This document shows, in pieces, positions 1 through 10,392 of a DNA stretch of 64,000 nt. This DNA is from Thalassotalea fonticola (GTDB lineage Bacteria > Pseudomonadota > Gammaproteobacteria > Enterobacterales > Alteromonadaceae). The translations under genes and the position numbers were made by a program. How positions within the stretch are numbered: position 1 is the stretch's first letter; each line of letters begins with the position of its first letter. Under the pieces are notes generated by a model, which was given only the letters and a program-made list of their open reading frames with translations, was not told the origin of the DNA and ran no database searches. Where the stretch lies: positions 4,774,001 to 4,838,000 of the forward strand of contig NZ_CP136600.1 in NCBI RefSeq assembly GCF_032911225.1. Reading direction: 5' to 3'.

Positions 1-301
1 AATCACCTTCAGCCTTAGTGAGTAAGTCACCATCAAAGCTTAATACCAGTTTTTTACGTTTATTAAAGGCTTCGTCTTTGCCTGATAGAAACTCATAAAC
101 ATAATACCAAGTGTCACTATTAAAACTGTCTTTTATTACCGGGTTACCAAGTACGTATTTTACTTGTTCTTTGGTCATGCCTACTTGTAATTTGTCAATT
201 TGTTTTTGTTCTAAGTAATTACCTTGAGCCACGTCTATTTTGTATACACAGCCCGAAACTAAGCATAATGCTAAGCTTAAAATTATTGCGCGAGATAACA
301 T
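1..301 (-). CDS. bamE: Outer membrane assembly lipoprotein BamE (SmpA/OmlA), 3' end outside window
   Basis: I translated this partial gene from the reverse strand; it starts at the ATG at 301 and runs off the window's left edge, so its C-terminus is missing. The N-terminus is a lipoprotein signal with lipobox LVSGC, followed by the family core with GMTKEQVKYVLGNP and WYYVYEF. BamE is a small accessory subunit of the Bam complex, which folds beta-barrel proteins into the outer membrane. It lies downstream of recN on the same strand, as in many gammaproteobacteria. The 115-bp gap to recN shows no clear terminator, so cotranscription with recN is possible. Confidence 0.9.
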   Translation of the reverse strand, partial: MLSRAIILSLALCLVSGCVYKIDVAQGNYLEQKQIDKLQVGMTKEQVKYVLGNPVIKDSFNSDTWYYVYEFLSGKDEAFNKRKKLVLSFDGDLLTKAEGD

Positions 302-416
302 CTATTATTTATTCCTATCTTTCCTGAGCAAGGATAATAACCAAGGCAGTTAAGAGATTAAAGGTTTTTGTCATTTATTTGCAAAAATTATTATTATTGC
401 TGTTTATATTGAGTAA

Positions 417-2081
417 CTATCCTGCTAAAAGTTCCTTAGCATTAGCCAAACTGGTTTTTGTTATTTCATCCCCTGCTAATAATCGGGCAATCTCATTCTC
501 TCTTGCATCAAGGGTTAGCTCTGTAACGCTGGTTTGAGTATTTTTACCGTCGGTAAGTTTTGCAACGAACATCTGCTGATGGCCTTTACTCGCCACTTGC
601 GGCAGGTGGGTAACGCAAATAACTTGCGTAGATTCACCAAGTTTATTCAACTGCTGGCCTACTTTGGCCGCCGTTGGACCACTAATACCAACATCAACTT
701 CATCAAAAATAAGAGTAGGGGTAACAACCTTTTCAGCAAGAATCACCTGAATAGCAAGACTGATCCTTGATAACTCTCCACCAGAGGCTACTTTAGCTAA
801 AGGTTCTACCGGTTGTCCTGGATTCATACTTACCAAAAATTCAATATCATCACTGCCATGTGCGGTTGGCTCTAATATGTCTTTTTCAGTCACGTCGAGT
901 TTAAATATTGCATCAGGCATATTCAATTGTCGAATTGACTTAGTGATTGCTTTTTCGAGCTTAGTTGCGGCTTTAATTCTGCTTGTTCTCAGCTTGCAGG
1001 CAAGCTCTTTGTATGCAACTAAACAATTCTCCATTTCATCATGAATGTGCTCTAATCGTGAATCATCTGATGCTATTGCATTGAGCTCCTTGCAAATGTT
1101 TTGATGAAAATCAACTAGATTTTCAGGTGCAACTTTGTGCTTCCTGGCCAAATCAATTGCAGTTGAATAGCGCTCTTCGATTAGAGCAAATGTTTGTGGG
1201 TCTAAATCAATACTTTGTTGGTAGTCAACCAGATCGTGACTGGCTTCTTCAAATTGAATTCTTGCCTCATTTACTAATGTCGCTATTGATTTAACGCTTG
1301 AATCAAGTTCTGCAAGTTGATTTAAGTGTTCGGTTGCTTTTTGTAATTTATCTAGAAGATTGAATTGCTCATCAGCAGATATTTCTTGTACGCATTGCTC
1401 AGATAACAAGAGTAATTGTTGGGCGTTACTATTACGCTTAAAGTCTGCTTCTAGCTGAGTGAATTCATGTTCTTGTAGAGCAAACTCATCTAGCTCTTTG
1501 ACTTGATACTGCAACAATTGTTGCTGAGCAAGACGCTGCTGTTTATTTTGCTGCAGAATTTGTAGCTCACTTTTTAGCGAGTGCCACTGATTTTGGTAAA
1601 ACTTAAGATCAGTTAACAGCTCTTGATGGTTGGCATAATCATCTAATAGTCGACGTTGCTCCAGGTTTTTCATTATTAACTGATGATCGTGTTGGCCATG
1701 AATGTTTAAAAGATATTGACCAAGATCTTTCAATTGCGCTAAAGGGACAGGACTGCCATTAATGTATGCTTTTGAACGGCCTTCTGCGCTTATAACTCGT
1801 CTGACAATACATTCATTATCTTGTTGTAGATCATGGGCAGACAGCCACTTTGATGCTTTTGGAATATCGGCGATCTCAAAAGTCGCGGTGAGTTCAGCTT
1901 TATTGCTGCCAGGTCTAACCGTATTCGCTAATGCTCTACTACCTAAACATAACCCTAATGCATCGATGGCAATTGATTTACCTGCACCGGTTTCGCCGGT
2001 TATTGTAGTCATGCCTTTTTGCCAATCTATTTCTACAAAGCTGACAATGGCGAAGTTTTTTATGGCTAAATTTAATAACAT
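417..2081 (-). CDS. recN: DNA repair protein RecN
   Basis: RecN is an SMC-like ATPase that acts in double-strand break repair, holding broken DNA for RecA recombination. The 554-residue product has the Walker A motif GETGAGKS at residues 29-36, a long central coiled-coil region rich in Gln, Glu and Leu, the ABC signature (VASGGELSR) and Walker B with LIFDEVDVGISG near the C-terminus. I chose the ATG at 2081 (MLLNLAIKNFAIV) because it matches the usual RecN start; an in-frame TTG at 2093 would add four residues. A strong LexA box lies about 40 nt upstream, so SOS induction is expected. Gene order nadK-recN-bamE is conserved in relatives. Confidence 0.96.
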   Translation of the reverse strand: MLLNLAIKNFAIVSFVEIDWQKGMTTITGETGAGKSIAIDALGLCLGSRALANTVRPGSNKAELTATFEIADIPKASKWLSAHDLQQDNECIVRRVISAEGRSKAYINGSPVPLAQLKDLGQYLLNIHGQHDHQLIMKNLEQRRLLDDYANHQELLTDLKFYQNQWHSLKSELQILQQNKQQRLAQQQLLQYQVKELDEFALQEHEFTQLEADFKRNSNAQQLLLLSEQCVQEISADEQFNLLDKLQKATEHLNQLAELDSSVKSIATLVNEARIQFEEASHDLVDYQQSIDLDPQTFALIEERYSTAIDLARKHKVAPENLVDFHQNICKELNAIASDDSRLEHIHDEMENCLVAYKELACKLRTSRIKAATKLEKAITKSIRQLNMPDAIFKLDVTEKDILEPTAHGSDDIEFLVSMNPGQPVEPLAKVASGGELSRISLAIQVILAEKVVTPTLIFDEVDVGISGPTAAKVGQQLNKLGESTQVICVTHLPQVASKGHQQMFVAKLTDGKNTQTSVTELTLDARENEIARLLAGDEITKTSLANAKELLAG

Positions 2082-2112
2082 AGTTGCACTCAATTAGTTA
2101 TTACCAAGAGGT

Positions 2113-2162
2113 AAAAATAAACACTGTTAATATATACAGTAAAATTAACAGTGTTTATTTTT
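2113..2162 (-). terminator. 18-bp perfect inverted repeat between nadK and recN
   Basis: Arms 2113-2130 and 2145-2162 are exact reverse complements (AAAAATAAACACTGTTAA and its partner) around a 14-nt loop. Read on the minus strand, the hairpin follows nadK and ends in a T-rich tract, as an intrinsic terminator would. It works equally on the plus strand. The left arm and loop contain the LexA box of recN, so terminator and SOS operator share the same bases. Confidence 0.7.
2122..2141 (-). promoter_or_regulatory. LexA (SOS) box upstream of recN
   Basis: CTGT-N8-ACAG at 2124-2139, in the context CACTGTTAATATATACAGTA, is close to the gammaproteobacterial LexA consensus TACTGTATATATATACAGTA. It lies about 40 nt upstream of the recN ATG, where RNA polymerase binding would be blocked. 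recN is a classic SOS gene. Only one good box is visible, whereas E. coli recN has more than one. Confidence 0.85.
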
Positions 2163-2183
2163 GAATGCAAGTTTATTTTACCT

Positions 2184-2308
2184 TCAGGGATGAAGGTATG
2201 CCGAACTACCAAGGACGGTATAAGTTCGGCGAGCTCTCAGGGATGAAGGTATGCCGAACTACCAAGGACGGTATAAGTTCGGCGAGCTCTCAGGGATGAA
2301 GGTATGCC
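2184..2308 (+). repeat. Tandem 53-bp hairpin repeat, ANGGA-hexaloop family, 2.4 copies
   Basis: Units begin at 2184, 2237 and 2290, so the period is 53 bp. On the plus strand each full unit contains a hairpin around AGGGAT (stem CCTTC/GAAGG in the first copy). It also contains an outer stem CCGAACT/AGTTCGG enclosing an inner hairpin ACC-AAGGAC-GGT. The same two-hairpin architecture with different stem sequences recurs at 39572-39821 and 49279-49328. Both flanking genes are on the minus strand, so a plus-strand transcript would have to start inside or opposite recN. Confidence 0.85.
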
Positions 2309-2347
2309 AATCGGCTTATTATAGATTTCGGTGAATTGTATTTGTCG

Positions 2348-3229
2348 TTAATAAACTTTATTACCCCAACTCAATTTTGTTCTTAATACATTGAAGTAGT
2401 CATGATCTAGTGGGTGAACCAAACGGAGTGTGTATTTACATTTTTTGATTCGTATTTCGTCGCCTGGCATAACGGCTAAAATCACATGACCATCACAACT
2501 TACTTGTAATTCTTCATGATTATTTGTGGCTACAACCAGTTTTATTTCACTGTCGCCATCGACCACAATTGGACGAGAGCTTAGCGTATGCGGAAACATT
2601 GGCACTAACGAAAGGGCATTTAAGTTTGGTGTCATAATAGGACCACCGGCCGACATAGAATAAGCTGTTGACCCTGTTGGCGTAGACACAATAATTCCGT
2701 CAGAGCGCTGTGAAAACATGAATACATCATCTAAATAAACCGCAAACTCCATCATACTGGCAACTTTACCTGGATGAAGTACAGCTTCATTCATAGCACT
2801 ATTAGAGCTTTTTAGCTGACCATGGCGATAGACTTCTGCTTGAATTAAAAATCGTTGTTCTGTTTTTGAGTGACCATCTAAAATAGCTTCAAGAGGCTCA
2901 ATCAAGTTATCAGGCGATAAATCTGTTAAAAAACCTAAGTTGCCGCGGTTAACACCAAGCACAGCAATGTCATAACTTGATAAAACTCGGGCAGCACCTA
3001 GCATATAGCCATCGCCACCGACAACAATTGCCAAATCAGCCTGCTTGCCAATTTCAACAATATCAAAGGTATGAATGTCTTCTTTATTTAGTTTGTTGGC
3101 CACGGCTGTTTCTATCATGACTTGGTAGTTATTACCTTCCAAATAATGATGAAGCGCTGCAATAGTTGCTAAGGCTCCTTCATGCTCGGGTTTACCGATA
3201 AGGCCTATTGTTTTATACATTTTAGTCAT
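2348..3229 (-). CDS. nadK: NAD kinase
   Basis: This enzyme phosphorylates NAD to NADP using ATP or polyphosphate in the cytoplasm. The 293-residue length fits the family. The hallmark GGDG is at residues 71-74 ([14 protein letters not shown]), followed by [11 protein letters not shown] and the conserved [16 protein letters not shown] substrate-binding segment. The start at 3229 ([14 protein letters not shown]) gives the same N-terminal length as E. coli NadK; a second ATG nine bases downstream is possible. It is divergent from grpE and lies upstream of recN in the same direction, separated by a repeat array and a hairpin. Confidence 0.96.
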   Translation of the reverse strand: MTKMYKTIGLIGKPEHEGALATIAALHHYLEGNNYQVMIETAVANKLNKEDIHTFDIVEIGKQADLAIVVGGDGYMLGAARVLSSYDIAVLGVNRGNLGFLTDLSPDNLIEPLEAILDGHSKTEQRFLIQAEVYRHGQLKSSNSAMNEAVLHPGKVASMMEFAVYLDDVFMFSQRSDGIIVSTPTGSTAYSMSAGGPIMTPNLNALSLVPMFPHTLSSRPIVVDGDSEIKLVVATNNHEELQVSCDGHVILAVMPGDEIRIKKCKYTLRLVHPLDHDYFNVLRTKLSWGNKVY

Positions 3230-3321
3230 TTAAATCGTGCTAATTTATTGTTTATTATGGCAGTTTTACCGACATTTTTCCTATTGTAAAGAGCACATAT
3301 GCTAAATAGTTAAAAAATCTC

Positions 3322-3350
3322 CTTGAAACCTTTAATAAAGCCCCCATAAT
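3322..3350 (+). promoter_or_regulatory. Sigma-32 heat-shock promoter of grpE
   Basis: CTTGAAA at 3322-3328 is followed, after 13 nt, by CCCCATAAT at 3342-3350. This is an almost perfect match to the RpoH consensus (CTTGAAA, 13-14 nt, CCCCATnT). It lies about 60 nt before the grpE start. Confidence 0.88.
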
Positions 3351-3409
3351 TATCACAATTATGAATTAAAAAGTCCGGTTTAGGACGAAATGATATTGTG
3401 GAGTTATCG

Positions 3410-4030
3410 ATGACTACTGAGTCAACAAATACTGATAAAGATGTTTCAGCAAGTGAAGCTGAATTGAATGCAACTGAAGAGCAAACGGTTGAACAAAGTG
3501 ATATAGAGCAAACTGAAACGGTTGAAGACGAAGTGGTTGTAGAATTAACTGCAGAGCAACAAAAAATTGCTGAACTTGAACAAGCGTTAGCAGCTGCACA
3601 AATGACTGTTGCTGATCAAAAAGACTCTGTTATTCGAGCTAAAGCTGAAGTAGACAACATTCGTCGTCGCAGTGCGCAAGAAGTGGATAAAGCGAAAAAA
3701 TTTGCTTTGGAAAAGTTTGCCGGTGAAATGCTAAACGTAGTTGATAACCTTGAACGTGGTTTAGCAACAATTGATGCTGAAGCAGAAGAGCAAAAATCTG
3801 TATTTGAAGGGGTAAATTTAACCCTGCAAGGTTTGTCCTCAGGCCTCGAAAAGTTTGGTGTTAAATCGGTCGATCCAAAAGATCAACCTTTTAACCCTGA
3901 ATTACATCAAGCCATGTCGATGCAAGAAGTTGAAGGTGTTCAGCCAAATACTGTTATTGCAGTAATGCAAAAAGGCTATGAACTGAACGGCCGTCTTATT
4001 CGTCCTGCGATGGTTATGGTTTCAAAATAA
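3410..4030 (+). CDS. grpE: Nucleotide exchange factor GrpE
   Basis: GrpE is the cochaperone that releases ADP from DnaK. The 206-residue product has an acidic, low-complexity N-terminus, a long coiled-coil dimerisation helix (about residues 45-110, with [17 protein letters not shown]) and a C-terminal beta domain ending in [13 protein letters not shown] chose the ATG at 3410 because GGAG at 3400-3403 is well spaced for it; the upstream GTG at 3398 overlaps that ribosome site. A sigma-32 promoter precedes it. It is separated from dnaK-dnaJ by 7.5 kb of signalling genes and is divergent from nadK. Confidence 0.97.
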   Translation: MTTESTNTDKDVSASEAELNATEEQTVEQSDIEQTETVEDEVVVELTAEQQKIAELEQALAAAQMTVADQKDSVIRAKAEVDNIRRRSAQEVDKAKKFALEKFAGEMLNVVDNLERGLATIDAEAEEQKSVFEGVNLTLQGLSSGLEKFGVKSVDPKDQPFNPELHQAMSMQEVEGVQPNTVIAVMQKGYELNGRLIRPAMVMVSK

Positions 4031-4033
4031 ACC

Positions 4034-4200
4034 TAATACCAATCTGCATAAATATATGGTCAACTCAGTGATTATCAAACGCTCGAGAGTAATCAAAATT
4101 TGAAGTAAATAGTTATTCTATATTCTTGAAGTTTTGGGCCGTTATCGTGGGTTTGATAAGCATCCAAAGGGCGATTGTTCTTTATGTAGAATGGTATAAC
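4034..4200. repeat. Possible dispersed intergenic element after grpE
   Basis: The stretch between grpE and the downstream terminator begins TAATACCAATCTGCATAAAT. It contains a 9-bp inverted repeat, TTATCAAAC at 4072-4080 and GTTTGATAA at 4151-4159. The opening resembles intergenic repeats I have seen in Alteromonadales genomes, but only one copy is in this window. No coding potential is convincing. Confidence 0.3.
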
Positions 4201-4214
4201 ACTGAATTCACCAT

Positions 4215-4245
4215 AAAAGAGCAAGCTAGTCTTGCTCTTTTTTTT
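4215..4245 (+). terminator. Rho-independent terminator downstream of grpE
   Basis: The stem GAGCAAG (4219-4225) pairs with CTTGCTC (4231-4237) around a 5-nt loop, is preceded by AAAA and is followed by eight T. It is the first strong terminator after grpE, about 190 nt past its stop codon. Confidence 0.85.
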
Positions 4246-4320
4246 ACTTCAAGGAAGAAGGAATGCAAACTGCCATGGACCGCTCAAACGCGTCCATGCG
4301 AACACGGCATTCAATACATC
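4246..4320 (+). repeat. Hairpin repeat directly behind the terminator (ANGGA family)
   Basis: Directly after the terminator T-tract comes CTTC-AAGGAA-GAAG, then a longer fold in which CATGGAC (4273-4279) can pair with GTCCATG (about 4291-4297). GAATGC and GCATTC form an outer stem. Its first 20 bases nearly repeat at 42746, which is also directly behind a terminator. Confidence 0.6.
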
Positions 4321-5233
4321 CTATATCTCATGGCAATAAGTTTGTAACTCATTAGATTGATTGATCAAAAAGTCTATTTGTTGTTGTAAAACTCTGCTTT
4401 GTAAAATTAATTGGCTATGTGTTTTTACTCTAGCTAATAATATTTTGGGGATGATAGGCTTAGTTATGTAATCTACCGCTCCGATCTCTAGCCCTCTAAC
4501 GACGTCCTTTACACTTGCTAACGCGGTAGTAAAAATTACTCTTATATTTTGAGTCAGTGGATTTGATTTTAGTTGTTTACAAAATGTTAAACCATCAATT
4601 TCGGGCATCATTATATCGAGCAAAATTATATCGGGTGGATTATTTGAAAGGCAAATTTTCATCTAAGAATTAGCATTGTTAGCTGCCTTCACCTTAAATT
4701 TACCTTTAAGTGTACCAGTAACGATTTCAATATTTGAGGGTATATCATCAGCAATAAGTATTTGTATATCTTCAAGCCTGGCTACGTTTTTAAAATGATG
4801 GTTTATTGCAGACTTTGCTAGTTGCTGTTTATGGTTTCTTACTGGAAATTCAATGGCATTTATCAATCTTTCTTCAATGAGTGAAGATGTCAGTGGCAGT
4901 ACAATGTACTCAGTTATACCAAGCCTGATTAATTAAATTTGGCGCAATAATATTTAAGATCACAACTATAGGTAATTTAAAGAGGTTCTTATTGGATCTA
5001 ATGTGGCTAATCAATAGCTTGATATATTCATCGTTATTGTTTTGCCAATAACAAATTACCAAATCATATTGCTTAGCTTTTAAATAATTTTGACTTTGTG
5101 CTAATGAGTCAGCCAAATTACTACTAAAATCAAAGTTTGCGATATACTGCACAGTATTATCGTATTCTCCATTAGCAAAATTAACCAATAGTACTGATTT
5201 TCCTTGTAAAATTTCAATAGAACTTTCCTGCAT
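4321..5233 (-). pseudogene. Decayed response regulator with two receiver domains
   Basis: Three consecutive minus-strand reading frames together describe one protein. Residues encoded at 5233-4910 form a degenerate receiver (GKSVLLVNFANGEYDN). Near 4918 a frameshift is needed to continue into GITEYIVLPLTSSLIEERL. A second receiver then starts with IQILIADDIPSNIEIV, meets an in-frame TAG at 4663, and resumes at once with PPDIILLDIMMPEIDG and GAVDYITKPI. The second receiver resembles that of the HD-GYP regulator at 10393, and the stop falls where that protein has ELALKIA. No output domain follows TYCHEI. The gene is divergent from the hybrid kinase and was plausibly once its partner. Sequencing errors are an alternative, but two independent lesions make decay more likely. 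Confidence 0.8.
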
Positions 5234-5307
5234 ATTTCCCTTAATAAAGTCGCAATTTTCAATACTCTTTATATACTAGATTAAAAGTCGTATAAAAATT
5301 CGTAAAA

Positions 5308-8300
5308 ATGTATTCTTTTAAAAAAATATTTTTCAGCTCACTTTGTTTACTTTTACAAATTGTTTGCCTTGAAATTAATGCACAAGAGTTATCTGCTGAT
5401 TTAAAAGCATGGGCAGAGAAAAATCCTGTTATCTCAATTGCAATCGATTCGAGTCTTGCTCCTTTGGACTATCTTGATGAAAATGATAAAGCCACAGGGA
5501 TCGGAGCACTGTACCGGAATGAATTAAATAAAATCCTGCCGGTAAAGTTAGAGGTGACTTCCGCCTTAACATTTTCTGAAGTACTTAGTGAAGTGCAAAC
5601 CCACCAAGTAGATGCATTATCTTTGTGTTCCTATACAGAGTCGAGAGCAGGAACGGTTCTGTTTTCTAAGCCAATCCTTTCCAGGGCGTCAATTTTAGTG
5701 GTAAGTAAAAGCTCTACCATTAAAACTATTTCCGACATATCCAAAAATAATACAATCGGTGTAGTAAAAGGCTTTGTGAATTTAGAGCACGCGATTGCTT
5801 TGGTTGGCCACAATAATTCAATTCAAGTCGATAATTTAAACTTTGGTTTAGAGCAAGTTCATACCGGGGAGTTGGATGCTTTTATTACTTCTTCCGTAGG
5901 TTTAATTTATGCTGAAAAAGATCAGGTAGAAGACAGGTTTCATACAATACCTTTAAATCATCTAAGGGCCTTTGACTTAGGATTTTGTATTGATACCAAT
6001 AAACCGGAACTGCAAGCAATATTAAACTGGGGAATTGATCAATTAGGCAATGATGCTTGGCAGAATATTAGCTACGATTGGACAAATTCATTAAAAAAGC
6101 AACCACTAGCTTCTGAAGCTTTTAGTATAGACTATCAATTTTATCTATTTATATTGGCAGGTATTTTAGCGTTAATATTTATGGTTATTGAAGGTCGAAA
6201 ATATGCAGATGAAATAGCGATTAAATTCGGTACCGAACGCTTTAAAGCAATTTATATAATGGTTGTTGTACTTATTTTATCTATATTAATCATAGCAGCA
6301 ACTTGGTATTTACAGGATTTTAAAAAGCAATCATCAGCCAAAGTAGAACAAATATTAGATTTAAGTCAAGATCGAATTTCTAATGATTTAAATAATTGGT
6401 ATAACTCACGACTTTTACTGGTAAAGCAGGTTAGTAGGTTACCTTTATTTAAGCAACAAGTTGAAGCATTAGTAACAGCTAAAAACAGTAATGATACTAA
6501 TGAAATTAGCAATGTCAGAGATAGTTTACATCAATTCTTTGCGCAACGACCCTCAACAACATTAAATGCCCGTGGATACAATATAATATCCACGTCAGGA
6601 GTTAATTTACTTAATCATATTAATGAACTTACTGGTCAACAAAATGCAATCACTCAACAGCGTATTGATATATTTAAACAAGTCCTCAATGGTGAAACAA
6701 AATTTATACCGGCGGTAAAACCCCACCTAACTTCGTCATCGGAAGAAAATCGCGAAAGTTTTATTTATATAGCTAGTCCTGTCTTTGATAGTGACGGTAA
6801 TATTATCGCTGTATTCGCCTTAAATTTTGATCCGCTAAAAAGTTTTACTTCAATTTTTACCCAATTAAAAAAAGGTGAAACATTTGATGCTGTAGCTATA
6901 GATGTTAATGGTCAATTAGTTTCCGGTAGTCGATTTCAAAAAGCACTAATAAAAACAAAGAAAATATCGATAAAACAATCAGCCATATTAAACGTATCTT
7001 TACCAGATACACAAAATAACCAGATTGTACAAAGTACAATATTAGGCATTGGTGGGAAGAGCTTTTCAGGTTATCTAAATTATCGAAACAAATTGGTTGT
7101 TGGGACTTGGAAGTGGCATAAGTTATTTAATATCACTACCGTAGTTGAATTAGATTTTGAGGAGTTTGAAGAAGAATATATACAGTTAAGAGATGTTCTG
7201 TTTAGCATTTTATCGGTTACAATTTTTATTCTCATCGCCTTGTCATCTTTCATGTTTATTATTTCACGACGAGCAAACGAAATTAACAATCGTTCAAAAG
7301 CTGAACTAGAAAACTTGGTTGCTCATCGAACTGAAGAGTTAGCAAATTCTGAGCGTAAAAACCGTTCGGTATTAAGCTCTGTTGCCGATGGTATTTTTGG
7401 TATTGATAAACAAGGGAATTGTGTATTTTTTAATGAGTCGGCTTGTACTCTATTAGGCTTTACTGAAGCGGAAGCTATTGGACAAAACTACTTAAATTTG
7501 TTTAACCATACAAATGCCGATGGCTCTGAAAATACGATTGAAACGAGCATCATTGCCAATGCAATTAAAACTCAAAAAACTATTCGAGTTTCTAACAATG
7601 TATTTTGGCATAAGGACGGTGAAAAGATTTTTGTTGGATACTCAGTGGCGCCGATCACGTCAACGGATGATGGCTTGGTTGCCGTCGTAGCTTTTAGTGA
7701 TATAAGTGATAGGTTGAAAGAACGGGAAAGAATTGACAGTCTGTTAGAGACTGCGCCAATTACTATGTTGGTAGTAAATCAGAGCGATTTGATTGTACAG
7801 GCCAATGCAACAACTCAGCGGATGTTAGGTTTTACGCCAAATGAATTAGTTGGTCAGCCATTATCAACGCTTGTGCCTGAGCACCGGCGAGCAGAGCACC
7901 ATTCTTTCACATTGGATTATTGGAAAGATCCTGTGATCCACCGCAGTGGGATTGATGACGGTGCTCTTGACTTGCTGACTAAAAATGGTGGGAGCATTGA
8001 AGTCGAGTCGGTTTATACGCCAATTAACATTGCCGAAGAACAACTTTTAATTATTTCCATTCGTGATATTACCCAAGAGAACTTGGCGAAAAAAGCCTTA
8101 GTTGCAGCGAAACAATTGAGTGATGAAGCGAGCAAAGCCAAATCAGACTTTTTAGCCAATATGAGTCATGAAATCCGAACGCCAATGAATGCGATTATTG
8201 GTATGTCACATCTAGCTTTAGAATATGATTTAGACAATAAGCCAAGAAATTACATTCAAAAAGTACATAAAGCTGCTGAATCATTACTTGGTATTATTAA

Positions 8301-10392
8301 TGATATTCTCGATTTTTCAAAAATTGAGGCTGGTAAGCTAGATTTAGAACGAATTGATTTTCACCTAGAAGATGTTATGCACGACCTGGCTAATATTATT
8401 GGCTTGCAAACCCATGAAAAAGGCTTGGAATTATTATTTAATATCGCCCCCGATATACCAATATATTTAACCGGTGATCCGCTTCGTTTAAATCAAATAT
8501 TAATTAATCTTGCTAGCAATGCGGCAAAATTTACCGAGCAAGGGCAGATTGTTATTTCAATCAAGCTGGTAGAGCTTGAATCTAAACAAGTTAAATTAAG
8601 ATTTGCCATACAAGATTCCGGTATAGGTATGAGCGAAGAACAATTACAAAAACTGTTTAAGTCATTTTCACAAGCCGACTCATCAACCACTCGTAAATAC
8701 GGCGGCACTGGCTTAGGTCTTACTATTTGTAAAAAATTAGTCACTCTTATGGGCGGAGATATCTGGGTTGAAAGTAATGTAGGTAAAGGAAGTTGCTTCT
8801 TTTTTGATGTCTGCTTAGAACTACCTAAAGGTCAGGTGGAACAAAAATTTACTGAGCAACAAATGCAAATGTTGGCCAATAAAAATGTTCTCATAGTCGA
8901 CGATAATCCAATGGCACTGGAAGTACTGCAAGCAATAATGAAATCATTTAAGTGTAATGTCATTACTGCAACAAATGGTCTTGAAGCTATTGCTGTTGCG
9001 CAAGCATTTGACAGTGAATTCGACTTTGCCTTAATAGATTGGAAAATGCCGGGCATAGACGGTATTAAAACTATTGAAAAATTAAAAACACTAGTGTCAG
9101 ATAAAACCAAAAATTTTATTATGGTTACCGCTCATGGCCGAGAAGAAATAAAACGCTATGCCCAAGATGTTGGTAGCGACTTTATTGATAGCTTTATAGC
9201 AAAACCAGTAACAGCCTCATCTGTATTTGATGAAATGATGCACTTAATGGGGCAGTCATTTATCGAAACCAATCGTACGTTGAAAAGAACAAATGAATTA
9301 CGCCAAGATCAACAGTCCTTAGCGGGGGCAAAAATTTTGTTAGTTGAAGACAATGAATTAAATCAGGAACTTGCGATGGAATTGTTAAAGCAAGCAGATA
9401 TCATAGTTGATCTTGCTGAAAATGGTGAACAAGCGGTGAATATGGCTAATGAGCAAACTTATGATGGTATTTTAATGGATCTGCAAATGCCAATTATGGA
9501 TGGTTACACGGCTACCGGAATTATTCGCCAGGAATACCCTAAACTTCCTATATTAGCGATGACTGCAAATGCTATGGCTGGAGATAAAGAAAAAGTAGTT
9601 GCTGCAGGCATGAATGATCATATTGCCAAACCCATTAATGTTGGTGAAATGTTTGCCATTATGAATAAATGGATAAAGCCAAGTGGACTGTCTGTAACTC
9701 AAAAGCAAGGCATAGCTGAGCAAGTCAAACAAATTGCTAATATAGAAAAACCAGTTGTTACTGATATTACACTAGTTAGCTTTAGCCATATAAATATTAG
9801 TTCCGGCCTTGCTATATGTAATGGTAATGCAGAACTATATACCCGCTTATTGAAGAAATTCACCTCTAATCAAAGCTCATTTTATTTAAGCTTTAATGAA
9901 GCATGGTCTGAGAATCAAATAAAAGATGCCACGTTAATTGCGCATACATTAAAAGGTGCTGCCGCAAATATCGGAGCTAAAGTCTTACACCAGCAAGCTG
10001 GTGAGTTAGAAAGCGCTTGCGTCAATGAGGAAGAAACTGAAGTCATTAGTAGCGAATTTCAATTATGTAGTCAAAAGTTACAGCTAGTAATGACTGAGTT
10101 AAATGAATTTTTTGAAAAACAAGACTCCTTAGAAAATGGCGCTACACTTAATAAAGATGAACCTCTATTTGATTTACACGCTTTATTGCCTAAGTTAATC
10201 GAGTTATTAGCTCTTGTTAATGAGTTTGATGCTGATGCAAGCGAATTGGCGGAACATATTATGAAGGAGATCGCTGCGAAAGATATAAAGCAAAACTTTA
10301 AAGTAGTATTAAAAGCTATTGAATCATACGACTTTGATCAAGCGACTGTGCAATTAGTACAGTTTTTAGATAAACATAATTTGGAATATTAA
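5308..10392 (+). CDS. Hybrid sensor histidine kinase: periplasmic SBP sensor, dCache-like domain, two PAS, kinase, two REC, HPt
   Basis: This 1694-residue inner-membrane kinase has an unusually full domain set. It has a signal peptide (1-25) and a periplasmic solute-binding domain of SBP_bac_3 type (about 30-255). Membrane helices lie near 279-296 and 314-335. A second extracytoplasmic region (about 340-625, probably dCache-like) precedes a third helix at 633-652. Next come two PAS domains (about 685-800 and 809-935) and HisKA with SHEIRTP and His954. The HATPase has N-box (about 1063), DSGIGM (about 1102) and GGTGLGL (about 1132). Receivers carry phospho-acceptors near D1244 and D1391, and an HPt domain has His1546 in [12 protein letters not shown]. 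Every phosphorelay residue is present. The next gene starts directly after its stop, so the HD-GYP regulator is the likely output. The ligand is unknown; no clear Shine-Dalgarno precedes the ATG. Confidence 0.93.
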   Translation: MYSFKKIFFSSLCLLLQIVCLEINAQELSADLKAWAEKNPVISIAIDSSLAPLDYLDENDKATGIGALYRNELNKILPVKLEVTSALTFSEVLSEVQTHQVDALSLCSYTESRAGTVLFSKPILSRASILVVSKSSTIKTISDISKNNTIGVVKGFVNLEHAIALVGHNNSIQVDNLNFGLEQVHTGELDAFITSSVGLIYAEKDQVEDRFHTIPLNHLRAFDLGFCIDTNKPELQAILNWGIDQLGNDAWQNISYDWTNSLKKQPLASEAFSIDYQFYLFILAGILALIFMVIEGRKYADEIAIKFGTERFKAIYIMVVVLILSILIIAATWYLQDFKKQSSAKVEQILDLSQDRISNDLNNWYNSRLLLVKQVSRLPLFKQQVEALVTAKNSNDTNEISNVRDSLHQFFAQRPSTTLNARGYNIISTSGVNLLNHINELTGQQNAITQQRIDIFKQVLNGETKFIPAVKPHLTSSSEENRESFIYIASPVFDSDGNIIAVFALNFDPLKSFTSIFTQLKKGETFDAVAIDVNGQLVSGSRFQKALIKTKKISIKQSAILNVSLPDTQNNQIVQSTILGIGGKSFSGYLNYRNKLVVGTWKWHKLFNITTVVELDFEEFEEEYIQLRDVLFSILSVTIFILIALSSFMFIISRRANEINNRSKAELENLVAHRTEELANSERKNRSVLSSVADGIFGIDKQGNCVFFNESACTLLGFTEAEAIGQNYLNLFNHTNADGSENTIETSIIANAIKTQKTIRVSNNVFWHKDGEKIFVGYSVAPITSTDDGLVAVVAFSDISDRLKERERIDSLLETAPITMLVVNQSDLIVQANATTQRMLGFTPNELVGQPLSTLVPEHRRAEHHSFTLDYWKDPVIHRSGIDDGALDLLTKNGGSIEVESVYTPINIAEEQLLIISIRDITQENLAKKALVAAKQLSDEASKAKSDFLANMSHEIRTPMNAIIGMSHLALEYDLDNKPRNYIQKVHKAAESLLGIINDILDFSKIEAGKLDLERIDFHLEDVMHDLANIIGLQTHEKGLELLFNIAPDIPIYLTGDPLRLNQILINLASNAAKFTEQGQIVISIKLVELESKQVKLRFAIQDSGIGMSEEQLQKLFKSFSQADSSTTRKYGGTGLGLTICKKLVTLMGGDIWVESNVGKGSCFFFDVCLELPKGQVEQKFTEQQMQMLANKNVLIVDDNPMALEVLQAIMKSFKCNVITATNGLEAIAVAQAFDSEFDFALIDWKMPGIDGIKTIEKLKTLVSDKTKNFIMVTAHGREEIKRYAQDVGSDFIDSFIAKPVTASSVFDEMMHLMGQSFIETNRTLKRTNELRQDQQSLAGAKILLVEDNELNQELAMELLKQADIIVDLAENGEQAVNMANEQTYDGILMDLQMPIMDGYTATGIIRQEYPKLPILAMTANAMAGDKEKVVAAGMNDHIAKPINVGEMFAIMNKWIKPSGLSVTQKQGIAEQVKQIANIEKPVVTDITLVSFSHINISSGLAICNGNAELYTRLLKKFTSNQSSFYLSFNEAWSENQIKDATLIAHTLKGAAANIGAKVLHQQAGELESACVNEEETEVISSEFQLCSQKLQLVMTELNEFFEKQDSLENGATLNKDEPLFDLHALLPKLIELLALVNEFDADASELAEHIMKEIAAKDIKQNFKVVLKAIESYDFDQATVQLVQFLDKHNLEY

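Noticed and set aside
4126..4347. 73-residue plus-strand frame after grpE
   Set aside because: It runs through a strong terminator and a hairpin repeat and has no ribosome site.
4660..4665. Recoding (stop readthrough) at the in-frame TAG in the response regulator
   Set aside because: A second lesion, a frameshift near 4918, is also present and no recoding signal is visible, so decay is simpler.
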